A stretch of DNA of 21,465 nt from CAZLFA01 sp964558665 (lineage in GTDB: Bacteria; Desulfobacterota; Syntrophia; Syntrophales; PHBD01). This document shows positions 1 to 6,781 of the stretch, in pieces. The DNA lies in contig CAZLFA010000066.1 in assembly GCA_964558665.1 (NCBI GenBank), forward strand, positions 1-21,465, given 5' to 3'. The notes under the pieces were generated by a model. That model saw only the letters and a list, made by a program, of their open reading frames with translations, searched no databases and was not told the origin of the DNA. A program made the translations under genes and the position numbers. The first letter of the stretch is position 1; every line of letters starts with the position of its first letter.

Positions 1-53
1 TCGGCAGGTTAGCATGCACCTTATTACACTGTCCAGTTTTTGGGGAGTATTAT
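1..53 (-). mobile_element. Possible end of a third IS3-like element
   Basis: Read on the minus strand, this segment starts where the truncated IS copy stops matching (after the complement of ATGGT at 54-58) and contains AAAAACTGGACAG. That resembles the AAAACTGGACAGG inside the terminal repeat of the intact IS at 92. I infer that it is the end of another, related IS3-family element abutting or inserted in the older copy. Only 53 bases are visible and no coding sequence is present, so this is tentative. Confidence 0.3.
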
Positions 54-91
54 ACCATGCGGCTTGCCCAGTCCATGATCGCTACGAGGTA
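54..91 (-). pseudogene. Detached remnant of the interrupted orfB (copy 2)
   Basis: Bases 60-91 are the exact reverse complement of 863-894 in the intact orfB. Bases 54-58 continue the match after one mismatch at 59. This is therefore the piece of the copy-2 transposase gene lying on the far side of the inserted copy 1: its codons just after the insertion point. The rest of that gene (second catalytic Asp and the Glu) is missing, so copy 2 cannot make a working transposase. Confidence 0.8.
89..91. repeat. 3-bp target site duplication (left), GTA
   Basis: GTA precedes the left IS end at 92 and GTA follows the right end at 1369-1371. Removing 92-1371 rejoins the copy-2 orfB as ...CGAGGTAACAAAATCC, exactly the complement of the intact gene. 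Three-base duplications are usual for IS3-family insertion. Confidence 0.85.
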
Positions 92-118
92 AGAGGGGGT
101 CGGGCAAAACTGGACAGG
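92..118 (+). repeat. Left terminal inverted repeat of IS copy 1
   Basis: AGAGGGGGTCGGG...TGGACAGG matches the complement of 1342-1368 (AGAGGTGGTCGGG...TGGACAGG), with mismatches concentrated in the middle six bases. The same sequence ends copy 2 at 2116-2142. Similarity continues inward as ATAAGTGGGAAA. Confidence 0.85.
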
Positions 119-167
119 TGCATAAGTGGGAAAACTGTTCTACAATGACCTGAAGGAGGATCGACGT

Positions 168-473
168 ATGAGCAGACGACCAAGAAGGAATCATGCACCT
201 GCATTCAAGGCGAAAGTGGCCTTGGAAGCCCTAAAAGGGGAGCAAACGGTAGTTGAGCTTGCCGAGCGCTACCAGGTGCATCCGAACCAGATTACAGAGT
301 GGAAGAAGCAACTTCTGGAACATACAGAAGAAGTATTCAGTAAGGAAAGGAAGAGCAGCGACCAGAGACCAAATGTAAAAGATCTTCATGCCAAGATCGG
401 GCAGCTGTCGATGGAGAATGATTTTTTATCAAAAGCGCTCGGTCGCATCGGCGATACGAGCGCAAAGAGATGA
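168..473 (+). CDS. IS3-family transposase OrfA (helix-turn-helix)
   Basis: This 101-residue basic protein is the DNA-binding half of the IS3 transposase. The N-terminal part has the usual IS3 OrfA helix-turn-helix (FKAKVALEALKGEQTVVELA, then YQVHPNQITEWKKQLLE), followed by a predicted helical/leucine-rich C-terminus (IGQLSMENDFLSKAL) as in family oligomerisation segments. An open frame reaches back to a GTG at 126, but the ATG at 168 has a strong AAGGAGG about eight bases upstream, so I place the start there. The stop overlaps the orfB start as ATGA at 470-473. The copy at 1761-2066 encodes an identical protein. Confidence 0.9.
   Translation: MSRRPRRNHAPAFKAKVALEALKGEQTVVELAERYQVHPNQITEWKKQLLEHTEEVFSKERKSSDQRPNVKDLHAKIGQLSMENDFLSKALGRIGDTSAKR
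422..463 (+). promoter_or_regulatory. Programmed -1 frameshift signal (T TTT TTA plus stem-loop)
   Basis: The heptamer TTTTTTA at 422-428 lies exactly in the orfA phase (GAT TTT TTA TCA), the canonical X XXY YYZ arrangement. Six bases later a stem begins: GCGCTCG (435-441) pairs with CGAGCGC (457-463), and an inner TCGC (443-446) pairs with GCGA (451-454) around a 4-base loop. The -1 frame is open from 422 to orfB, so slippage would fuse OrfA to an extended OrfB whose added residues include ARSHRRYERKEMIDK. Copy 2 has the same signal at 1771-1812. Function is inferred from layout. Confidence 0.75.
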
Positions 474-1300
474 TCGACAAGACGGACGAGCTTCCCGTGA
501 AGCGTCAATGCGAGATTTTGGAGCTTTCCCGCTCTGCAGTTTATTATACCCCGGTTCCTGTCAGTGCGAAGGATATGGAGTTGATGCGCCAGATCGATGA
601 GATCCACCTGATGTATCCGTTCTACGGCAACCGGAAGATCCGCAACGAACTGTGGGCCAAGGGTTATGATGTTGGCCGTGACCGGGTACGTCGTCTGATG
701 CGCCGGATGGGCGTAGAAGCACTCTATGTAAAACCGAAACTATCGTTGGCACATCCTGGACATGTGAAGTACCCCTATCTTCTCAGGGGTCTTGAGATCA
801 GCAGGGCAAATCATGTGTGGGCAGCCGACATAACCTATATTCCCATGGCGAGAGGATTTTGTTACCTCGTAGCGATCATGGACTGGGCAAGCCGAATGGT
901 GCTCTCCTGGAGGCTTTCCAATACGCTTGACGGTGCATTCTGTACAGATGCTCTGGAAGAGGCAATCGCAAAATACGGTTGCCCCGAAATATTCAACACG
1001 GATCAGGGTAGTCAGTTCACAGCAGAAGCATTCACGAATACCCTTCGTTCAAATGGTATCTCCATCAGCATGGACGGCAAGGGCCGTTGGATGGACAACG
1101 TCTTTATCGAACGGTTATGGAAAAGCGTAAAGTACGAGGACATTTACCTGAAGGCTTATGATTCAATGAAAGGGCTCAAGAATGGACTTGCCCTCTACTT
1201 CAGGTTTTACAACGAAAAGAGATGGCATAATAACTTTGACAGGAAAACCCCGGCTATGGTTTACTTCGGTACACTATCGCAGAAACAGGCTGCGGCATGA
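470..1300 (+). CDS. IS3-family transposase OrfB (DDE integrase catalytic domain)
   Basis: This 276-residue protein is the catalytic half of the IS3 transposase. After an N-terminal helical HTH_21-like part (about 40-95, with FYGNRKIRNEL and DRVRRLMRRMG) comes an rve-type integrase core. The triad is visible: Asp120 in ADITYIP, Asp178 in NTDQGSQF and Glu214 in FIERLWKSVKYE. The last two are separated by 35 residues, the D35E spacing of the family. The usual C-terminal YFRFYNEKRWH segment is present. The ATG overlaps the orfA stop; expression probably comes from frameshift fusion and/or coupled initiation. The frame is complete and unmutated. Confidence 0.93.
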   Translation: MIDKTDELPVKRQCEILELSRSAVYYTPVPVSAKDMELMRQIDEIHLMYPFYGNRKIRNELWAKGYDVGRDRVRRLMRRMGVEALYVKPKLSLAHPGHVKYPYLLRGLEISRANHVWAADITYIPMARGFCYLVAIMDWASRMVLSWRLSNTLDGAFCTDALEEAIAKYGCPEIFNTDQGSQFTAEAFTNTLRSNGISISMDGKGRWMDNVFIERLWKSVKYEDIYLKAYDSMKGLKNGLALYFRFYNEKRWHNNFDRKTPAMVYFGTLSQKQAAA

Positions 1301-1341
1301 TCATGAACCATGAGCAGTTTCCCACTTATAAATCCCTGTTT

Positions 1342-1368
1342 CCTGTCCAAACAACCCCGACCACCTCT
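1342..1368 (-). repeat. Right terminal inverted repeat of IS copy 1
   Basis: The complement reads AGAGGTGGTCGGG, a divergent six-base middle, then TGGACAGG, matching the left end at 92-118 in 20 of 27 positions. It is directly followed by the GTA duplication at 1369-1371 and then by copy-2 orfB sequence. Confidence 0.85.
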
Positions 1369-1764
1369 GTAACAAAATCCTCTCGCCATGGGAATATAGG
1401 TGATGTCGGCTACCCACACATGATTTGCCCTGCTGATCTCAAGACCCCTGAGAAGATAGGGGTACTTCACATGTCCAGGATGTGCCAACGATAGTTTCGG
1501 TTTTACATAGAGTGCTTCTACGCCCATCCGGCGCATCAGACGACGTACCCGGTCACGGCCAACATCATAACCCTTGGCCCACAGTTCGTTGCGGATCTTC
1601 CGGTTGCCGTAGAACGGATACATCAGGTGGATCTCATCGATCTGGCGCATCAACTCCATATCCTTCGCACTGACAGGAACCGGGGTATAATAAACTGCAG
1701 AGCGGGAAAGCTCCAAAATCTCGCATTGACGCTTCACGGGAAGCTCGTCCGTCTTGTCGATCAT
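1369..1764 (-). pseudogene. Transposase orfB (copy 2), 5' part, disrupted
   Basis: This part keeps the first 130 or so codons of orfB, including catalytic Asp120 (WVADITYIP, with Ala118 changed to Val relative to copy 1). After MARGFCY the frame runs into the inverted end of copy 1 and continues as a short unrelated tail to 1261. The second Asp and the Glu are lost. A small piece of the continuation survives at 54-91. It is a clear insertional pseudogene. Confidence 0.9.
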
Positions 1765-2066
1765 CTCTTTGCGCTCGTATCGCCGATGCGACCGAGCGCT
1801 TTTGATAAAAAATCATTCTCCATCGACAGCTGCCCGATCTTGGCATGAAGATCTTTTACATTTGGTCTCTGGTCGCTGCTCTTCCTTTCCTTACTGAATA
1901 CTTCTTCTGTATGTTCCAGAAGTTGCTTCTTCCACTCTGTAATCTGGTTCGGATGCACCTGGTAGCGCTCGGCAAGCTCAACTACCGTTTGCTCCCCTTT
2001 TAGGGCTTCCAAGGCCACTTTCGCCTTGAATGCAGGTGCATGATTCCTTCTTGGTCGTCTGCTCAT
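1761..2066 (-). CDS. IS3-family transposase OrfA (copy 2)
   Basis: This copy encodes the same 101-residue helix-turn-helix protein as 168-473, residue for residue, with the same AAGGAGG upstream of the ATG at 2066. The ATGA junction with the broken orfB (1761-1764) and the T TTT TTA slip signal (1806-1812 on this strand) are preserved. Without its orfB it could give a truncated fusion or free OrfA. Free OrfA is known in some IS3-family elements to dampen transposition; that role here is only inferred. Confidence 0.85.
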   Translation of the reverse strand: MSRRPRRNHAPAFKAKVALEALKGEQTVVELAERYQVHPNQITEWKKQLLEHTEEVFSKERKSSDQRPNVKDLHAKIGQLSMENDFLSKALGRIGDTSAKR

Positions 2067-2304
2067 ACGTCGATCCTCCTTCAGGTCATTGTAGAACAGT
2101 TTTCCCACTTATGCACCTGTCCAGTTTTGCCCGACCCCCTCTTAGTTCCCCATAAATTCCATCCTTTCAGATATAATTTTACGTGCTATAGTTGAAGTCT
2201 CTTAACTGAAAACTTTGAGTAGGTTACTGCTTGGGATTTTCTTTATACATTCGGTACTGCCGCGTTCTAGAAAACCATTTTAGGATATCAGGTGTTACAC
2301 AATA

Positions 2305-3051
2305 TTAATTATTTCGGTTTAAAATATAAGCCAGTAAAAATAAAATATTCATTGCAGAATGTATGACCATAGGAACAAGGATTGTACGTGTTTTATAGTA
2401 TGTCCATGCTAAAAAAAGACCGATCAAGGCTACAACGCATTGACGCCATAATGGATAGTCATAATGTATCATACCCCAGCAGACAGACGATGCAAAAGCA
2501 GCAAAGAAAATGTTCATTTTTCTAGTAAATGCCCTCCACAGAATACCACGGATTAAAAGCTCTTCAGTGATAGAACCGAGAATAGCTATGATCATAAACA
2601 AAGCTACTGGAAATGATAAAATACTGACAAAACTTTTTTCTCTCAGTAATGGATTAATAAGCAGTGTTAGAATTATGATGCTTGCAATTGCTACAGGAAG
2701 TGCCTTTCGGAAAAAACATTTAACGTTTATACCGAAATCATTCCAATTTACGAGAAATGGTCGTTTAATTATTATATAAAACAACACAAATGCTAAGATG
2801 ATGGGGATACAGATGAATGCAATCTGAAAAATTACCATTTTATAAAAAATCGGATTTGGCTCAAATATTTTTATAATATTCGCAAAATAATAAAGAGTCA
2901 GAACAGGAACAAAAACTTTATAGGCATGAATCAAATACCATGGTAGCGATTTAAATATTTGATATTCGACAATATGTTTGCGATCCTCAAGCCTGTAAAT
3001 CAAGATGAGTACCAATGAAGTGAGAATCATTTTTAATGTAATTTCTGTCAC
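2305..3051 (-). CDS. CPBP-family intramembrane metalloprotease (CAAX-type)
   Basis: This 248-residue polytopic membrane protein has about seven hydrophobic segments. The C-terminal half carries the three CPBP/Abi (Rce1-like) motifs: EExxxR at Glu163-Glu164-Arg168 (ITEELLIRG), a histidine in a membrane segment (His196, CWGMIHYDYP), and HxxxN at His231-Asn235 (HSAMNIL). CPBP proteins include eukaryotic CAAX-processing Rce1 and bacterial proteins involved in bacteriocin maturation or self-immunity. The start is GTG with AAAGG upstream. It lies on the same strand downstream of a signal peptidase and a Cys-rich peptide, with a transposase scrap in between. A role in processing or immunity for that peptide is inference. 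Confidence 0.85.
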   Translation of the reverse strand: MTEITLKMILTSLVLILIYRLEDRKHIVEYQIFKSLPWYLIHAYKVFVPVLTLYYFANIIKIFEPNPIFYKMVIFQIAFICIPIILAFVLFYIIIKRPFLVNWNDFGINVKCFFRKALPVAIASIIILTLLINPLLREKSFVSILSFPVALFMIIAILGSITEELLIRGILWRAFTRKMNIFFAAFASSVCWGMIHYDYPLWRQCVVALIGLFLAWTYYKTRTILVPMVIHSAMNILFLLAYILNRNN

Positions 3052-3126
3052 ATTAACTACCTTTACCGCACCTAATAATATTCATATAAAACCTATCATA
3101 AACCTTTCCGGATGGCTCTGTATGGT

Positions 3127-3141
3127 GTCGGACCAGGCTAA
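3127..3141 (-). repeat. GTCGGACCA repeat, copy 1
   Basis: GTCGGACCAGGCTAA sits at the 3' end of the transposase scrap, overlapping its stop codon (complement of 3138-3140). It is a variant of the longer repeat at 4421-4440 and 8321-8340. The GGTCGGACC core of the other copies is symmetric about its central base. Confidence 0.5.
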
Positions 3142-3347
3142 CAATCATTCACCTTCATTCTTATCTCAGTGACTATTGTTTTGCCGGAATCCCCGGGACA
3201 GTATACATAATTCTCTGCTGCCTTTCTGGGACCCAGCTTCTGCTTCCTCAGCACTCTGCAAAGTGCCTCCTCTATACTGTCTGCAAAGTCTTCATCACCA
3301 AGAGGACGTCCTGTTTTCTCATGCAGACGAATATCATGAATGAATAG
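3138..3347 (-). pseudogene. C-terminal fragment of a REP-associated (Y1/IS200-like) transposase
   Basis: The minus strand reads IHDIRLHEKTGRPLGDEDF, then an acidic/helical stretch and RKQKLGPRKAA, ending with TGT TAG. The TGRPLGxExF block followed by a K/P/G-rich tail is typical of the C-terminus of REP-associated tyrosine transposases. There is an in-frame stop just upstream (about 3348-3350). The HUH motif and catalytic Tyr are absent, so only the tail survives. No start codon or ribosome site is visible. It separates the Cys-rich peptide gene from the CPBP protease gene. Confidence 0.65.
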
Positions 3348-3510
3348 TTAGTCGTTGAAGTAGTATGTTCCCACTACACTCGCCGTAAGCGCCTGTCCCT
3401 GCACAGCCGATACCGTTATAGTAACCTGTGTAGTTGAAGCAACCCCGGCACTTTAGCAACACCTCAACATAAGCTTCTAGGAGAGCTTTTAACAAAACAT
3501 AATAACTCAT
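3334..3510 (-). CDS. Small Cys/Gly-rich peptide, 58 residues, unknown
   Basis: I do not recognise this peptide. It starts at an ATG (3510) behind AAAGGGGGTAGGGAA, a good ribosome site, 20 bases after the signal peptidase stop. Residues 1-20 are leader-like and amphipathic (MSYYVLLKALLEAYVEVLLK). The rest is rich in Gly, Tyr and Cys, with Cys at 21, 24, 36 and 45 (KCRGCFNYTGYYNGIGCAG, then GAYGEC). An in-frame upstream ATG at 3582 would overlap the signal peptidase gene and is less likely. The last residues may come from the adjoining transposase scrap. Position between a signal peptidase and a CPBP protease suggests a processed peptide (bacteriocin- or RiPP-like), but this is only inference. 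Confidence 0.5.
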   Translation of the reverse strand: MSYYVLLKALLEAYVEVLLKCRGCFNYTGYYNGIGCAGTGAYGECSGNILLQRLTIHS

Positions 3511-3530
3511 TTCCCTACCCCCTTTAATTG

Positions 3531-4364
3531 TTAATATCTTACATTGTTTATTTTCCCAATTTTCCCTGCCGAGGAAGCCCAATAAATAAACGTTGCTTTG
3601 CCATGGATGGATTTAATATCAACACAAATAAAATCACGACTGTCATAACTTAGGTCTCTGTTGTCACCCATAAGGAAAAAACAATCCAAAGGTATTGTCA
3701 CCGGTCCCATATTATCTCTATTTGATATACCAGTAGGAAATATTGTTGAATCGACGTGTTTTATATAAGGCTCTATGAGGTTAAAATTATTTATTAACAC
3801 CTGTTTATTTTTAATTTCTATTTTTTCCCCGGGCAATCCAATAACCCTTTTTGCCGATACTATCGGTTTTTTGTGCAAATAATCAAAAATCACAATATCT
3901 CCTCGATGATATATATTTCCCTTATTTCTCGTATCTACGATAATTCTATCGCCAACTGAGAGAGTAGGTTCCATCGAATTATTTGAGATTTCATAACTTT
4001 TAAAAGTGTGATTTTTATTTTGCGGAACGATAATAATTTCTTCAATGGAAAAAGATAATATAATTAAAACTGAATAGACATACCATCTATTGTAATATCT
4101 CAATTTTATTTCTTTTGTTTTCTCTGAGACACGATACGCATCAATAATCGAGTATAGAGCTGCAATTACAACAAAAATAATTAGAAATACTTTCAAAAAG
4201 AAACTGTTATAAATATCAAAATAGAATACCGCCCAACCCGTAAACAAAACTAGAATATTTAGAAAAATACCTTTACGAACTTGACCATTATATATTTGAC
4301 CGACTCCGGGTGCGAGTATTGACATGAATGCTGCTACCAGAGGTATTCTTTTTTTATGTTCCAT
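3531..4364 (-). CDS. lepB: Type I signal peptidase with extra N-terminal membrane domain
   Basis: A 277-residue serine/lysine signal peptidase (S26) that would remove leader peptides on the outer face of the inner membrane. Catalytic blocks are in order: box B with Ser130 (NNSMEPTLSVGDRI), box C (RGDIVIF), box D with Lys172 (VSAKRVIGLPGE), box E (FFLMGDNRDLSYDSRDF, GDNRD at 233-237). The first 115 residues are unusual: three or four hydrophobic segments starting with ILAPGVGQIYNGQVRKG, a TM2-domain-like signature, instead of a plain one- or two-span anchor. ATG 4364 has GGAGG upstream; a start nine codons earlier lacks one. A lone accessory enzyme next to a Cys-rich peptide may be dedicated to that substrate (inference). 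Confidence 0.88.
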   Translation of the reverse strand: MEHKKRIPLVAAFMSILAPGVGQIYNGQVRKGIFLNILVLFTGWAVFYFDIYNSFFLKVFLIIFVVIAALYSIIDAYRVSEKTKEIKLRYYNRWYVYSVLIILSFSIEEIIIVPQNKNHTFKSYEISNNSMEPTLSVGDRIIVDTRNKGNIYHRGDIVIFDYLHKKPIVSAKRVIGLPGEKIEIKNKQVLINNFNLIEPYIKHVDSTIFPTGISNRDNMGPVTIPLDCFFLMGDNRDLSYDSRDFICVDIKSIHGKATFIYWASSAGKIGKINNVRY

Positions 4365-4420
4365 AGTCACTGCCTCCTTCACTAAAAACAAGTTGCCCTT
4401 TTGTGCCCTTTCCTTTTTGA

Positions 4421-4440
4421 GGTCGGACCAAGTTAATCAT
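4421..4440. repeat. GGTCGGACC repeat, copy 2
   Basis: GGTCGGACCAAGTTAATCAT lies upstream of the signal peptidase gene. It matches 8321-8340 at 18 of 20 positions and the shorter copy at 3127-3141. It is preceded on the minus strand by a K/P-rich open stretch (VGPKEEAV...RPVKNK) that could be another decayed transposase tail. Confidence 0.6.
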
Positions 4441-4566
4441 TTTATTTTTGACCGGTCTTTGACCTGCCGAGACAGCCTCTTCTTTAGGTCCCACCCCGCG
4501 ATTAGAAGCCTTATAAACCAAAACCATCGCGATGTTTTGTGCCAGTTCCTTTATTTTGTCATTCCA

Positions 4567-4602
4567 AGCGAAGCGGGGAATCCCGTGATCCCTCGCTTCG
4601 CT
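4567..4602. repeat. REP-like palindrome
   Basis: AGCGAAGCG at 4567-4575 pairs perfectly with CGCTTCGCT at 4594-4602 around an 18-base loop (GGGAATCCCGTGATCCCT) that contains its own GGGAATCCC. The context GTCATTCCAAGCGAAGCGG is typical of dispersed extragenic REP-type repeats. It lies 14 bases beyond the RTX gene stop on the minus strand and could also attenuate transcription toward the signal peptidase gene. Confidence 0.65.
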
Positions 4603-4616
4603 CAAGAATTAATCGC

Positions 4617-5294
4617 CTACGATTGATGCCAGCTCTGGGCGAGAGTGCTTATGTACGTCTGATCCTGGCGCATGGCGTTGAACTTAGCCATAACGTCCAT
4701 GCCCGGATCGTTGTTGATGGAGGACATCGTGTTCACAATATTCTCGATGTCCTGACGCGTGATGTAGTGGCCGTCCGTCACCTCCAGTCGCTCGACGCCG
4801 TAATTTGTGCTCTGGAACTGACTCAGGACCTTCGTATAGTTATCGGAATCGATGAACAGATAGAGATCATTGCCCTGCTTTACGATGACAGGATCTGTTT
4901 CTGTTATGCCATCGGTCATCTTCACCGTATCTTTATCAGCGGTCTTCGTGCTGTAATCGCTGATGGTATCCACTCCATCCGTTCTGCGGAAGATGTACGT
5001 ATCGCTGCCGGTATTTCCATTCAGAGTATCGTTGCCCAGACCGCCGCCCAGGGTATCATTGCCGGAATTGCCTGTCAGCATGTTATTGCCGCTGTTGCCG
5101 ATCAACGTGTTGTTCAGCGAGTTGCCTGTTCCGTTTATGTTACCGCTGCCGGTCAGGGTTAAGTTTTCTATATTCGTGCCCAGAGTATAGGTAACGGAAC
5201 TCTGCACCGTATCTGTTCCCCGGGGATCAACGTCAATCACGATATCGTTGACATTATCCACGATATACGTATCGTCCCCCGAACCGCCAAGCAT
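4617..5294 (-). pseudogene. RTX calcium-binding protein, C-terminal part (after frameshift)
   Basis: These 225 residues continue the RTX gene in another frame. They open with LGGSGDDTYIVDN, pass through degenerate nonapeptides (GNSGNNMLTGNSGNDTLGG, GLGNDTLNGNTGSDTYIF), and end in the conserved region after RTX arrays (DGVDTISDYS... VERLEVTDGHYITRQDIENI), usually linked to type I secretion. The frame has no convincing start: an ATG exists at 5294 inside a repeat, without a ribosome site. It is the downstream part of the gene at 5237-6778. If the shift is a sequencing error, the whole gene encodes about 720 residues. Confidence 0.8.
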
Positions 5295-6778
5295 GATATC
5301 GATGCCGGCACCGTCTCGCCTGCTGTAATCAGATCGGCTCTTACTCCGTAGTTGTCGCCGAATATCCTGTCATCTCCTGCACCTCCTGAAAGCAAATCTG
5401 CACCCGCGTTGCCCTCGATAATCGCGTTGCCGCTTGCCGCCGTGACAGTGATGCTGTCGCGCCCTTCACCGCCCAGAAGCCAGTCGCTGCCACCCTGGCG
5501 CATAGTAATCACATCATCACCGCCAAGACCTTCTATCTTGTCGTTGCCGGTCGTGTCATAGAAAGTATCATTGCGGTTGGGATCAGTAGTACCTGAATCG
5601 ACAATCACGTTGCCCCACTGGTCAATCTGTATCTGGATGCCTTCGAGATCAGGATTAAAATCAACCGGTTTAAGATCACCCTTAATCTCATTGAAAGAAA
5701 CAGCGTTGGCGGGAGTCTGAATCATGTGTATTCCAAGTTTGCTTGCATCGAAATTATTAATGACCAGGGTATAACCGTTCTTAGACGTATACGTGTGAGT
5801 GATAGGATCATATGTCCAATCTTCATTTCCACTCTTCCAGTCAGATCCGCCTGGATCCTTGTACAAATTACCCATGCCCGCTGAACCATGAATAAGATCA
5901 AACCCCGTGATGTTTACATAGGGCAATGCATTTTCAATGGCTGTTATATCCTTAGGCGAAAAATATGTAACGTCAATCTTCAGGCTGTTGTCGGTAGTAT
6001 CGGCAACAAGGACAGGATTCTCATTCTCTGAAGTGCCACCGAATATACTGACTTTGTTCACGCCGTCCGGAACCGTCACTGTTCTCATGATTTCCGGAAT
6101 CTCTGATTGTGCAAGGTTAGAATAAACGGACATATTGCCGTTGAACACATCGACATAGTAAACAGGGGCGGGATCGGTAGTACTGTTAATCTTACCCACC
6201 AATGCATGAAAACCGTTAACGTCGTTTCCTGTAATTATATAGTTGTCATCCGATTTTGTCTCAATGTGAGCGTCATATCCCCTGTACGGCATTAAATCAT
6301 CATAAATTTTTTGTTGTGTTGCTGGCGATGCATCACCAAGAATGGCCCCAGTCGCTATTGATACCGATACAGCCTTTAGTGCAAACCCAAACATTTTCCC
6401 CGGCAATCCACCGTTCATCAAAACTTCACCAGCAAAACCGGTAAAGCTTGAAGCCCATTCTCTCCATTCTTTATCGGTTGGTGTTTCATTGTTATTGATT
6501 TTATCATATATTATCGCTGACTTAGCAATCAGGCCCGCACCTTCATTAGCAATTTTGGGGAAATTAGCACCTGGAAAAAACGATAGAATGCTTTTAAGAA
6601 TGCCGGAACCAATATCAATAAGAACAGCATTTTTTTGTGAAGATGGAATAGAATCACCTTTGTAAGTGACTATATCCACGAGTGTTTTAAAATCATTCAA
6701 GGATTTATCAGGACCAACACTCATCAAACGTTCCAGTTTGTCTATGATTTCTTTAAATTGTTTTACATTTATGCTCAT
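5237..6778 (-). CDS. RTX-type calcium-binding protein, N-terminal part (frameshifted)
   Basis: Residues 1-170 are helical with Gly/Ala-rich hydrophobic stretches (55-70, 113-150) but no signal peptide, as expected for type I secretion substrates. Residues 170-405 form a beta-rich region I cannot assign. From about 411 come GGxGxDxU-type calcium-binding repeats (GNDKIEGLGGDDVI, GGSDWLLGGEGRDSI, GNAGADLLSGGAGDDRIFGDN). After Glu488-Thr489 the frame leaves the family pattern; restoring one base near 5311-5312 (CC to CCC) gives ETGAGIDIMLGGSGDDTY and joins 4617-5294. The ATG follows the upstream gene's stop by three bases, so translation is coupled. No type I exporter is in the window. Confidence 0.85.
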   Translation of the reverse strand: MSINVKQFKEIIDKLERLMSVGPDKSLNDFKTLVDIVTYKGDSIPSSQKNAVLIDIGSGILKSILSFFPGANFPKIANEGAGLIAKSAIIYDKINNNETPTDKEWREWASSFTGFAGEVLMNGGLPGKMFGFALKAVSVSIATGAILGDASPATQQKIYDDLMPYRGYDAHIETKSDDNYIITGNDVNGFHALVGKINSTTDPAPVYYVDVFNGNMSVYSNLAQSEIPEIMRTVTVPDGVNKVSIFGGTSENENPVLVADTTDNSLKIDVTYFSPKDITAIENALPYVNITGFDLIHGSAGMGNLYKDPGGSDWKSGNEDWTYDPITHTYTSKNGYTLVINNFDASKLGIHMIQTPANAVSFNEIKGDLKPVDFNPDLEGIQIQIDQWGNVIVDSGTTDPNRNDTFYDTTGNDKIEGLGGDDVITMRQGGSDWLLGGEGRDSITVTAASGNAIIEGNAGADLLSGGAGDDRIFGDNYGVRADLITAGETVPASISCLAVRGTIRISWIMSTIS

Positions 6779-6781
6779 ATT

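Larger units (their letters stand above)
92..1368 (+). mobile_element. Intact IS3-family insertion sequence (copy 1), 1277 bp
   Basis: The element is bounded by imperfect 27-bp terminal inverted repeats (92-118 and 1342-1368, 20 of 27 positions matching) and by a GTA duplication. It carries orfA (168-473) and orfB (470-1300) in the -1 relation typical of IS3-family elements, with a recognisable frameshift signal at their junction. Size, two-frame layout and the DDE transposase fit the family. The outermost bases are AGAGG...CCTCT rather than the TG...CA commonly seen, so I do not assign a subgroup. Both frames are open, so the element may still be active. Confidence 0.93.
1369..2142 (-). mobile_element. 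Interrupted, truncated IS3-family copy 2 (inverted)
   Basis: This is the same insertion sequence in reverse orientation. Bases 1369-2142 are the reverse complement of 92-865 in copy 1; the one difference I found is at 822 versus 1412. Its terminal repeat lies at 2116-2142 and its orfA is intact, but orfB is cut by copy 1, and beyond the small remnant at 54-91 the rest is missing. Near identity implies a recent insertion. The result is a 774-bp inverted repeat around a 503-bp spacer, a structure prone to inversion and assembly error. Confidence 0.92.

Noticed and set aside
386..752. Open frames antisense to or overlapping the IS transposase genes (and their mirror images at 1482-1848)
   Set aside because: They occur identically in both IS copies only because the DNA is duplicated; no ribosome sites and no protein-like features. 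OrfA/OrfB explain the coding.
4539..5162. Long plus-strand frame opposite the RTX C-terminal region (about 207 codons)
   Set aside because: It mirrors the repeat codons of the RTX gene, with repetitive Ile/Ala/Val content and no start signal.
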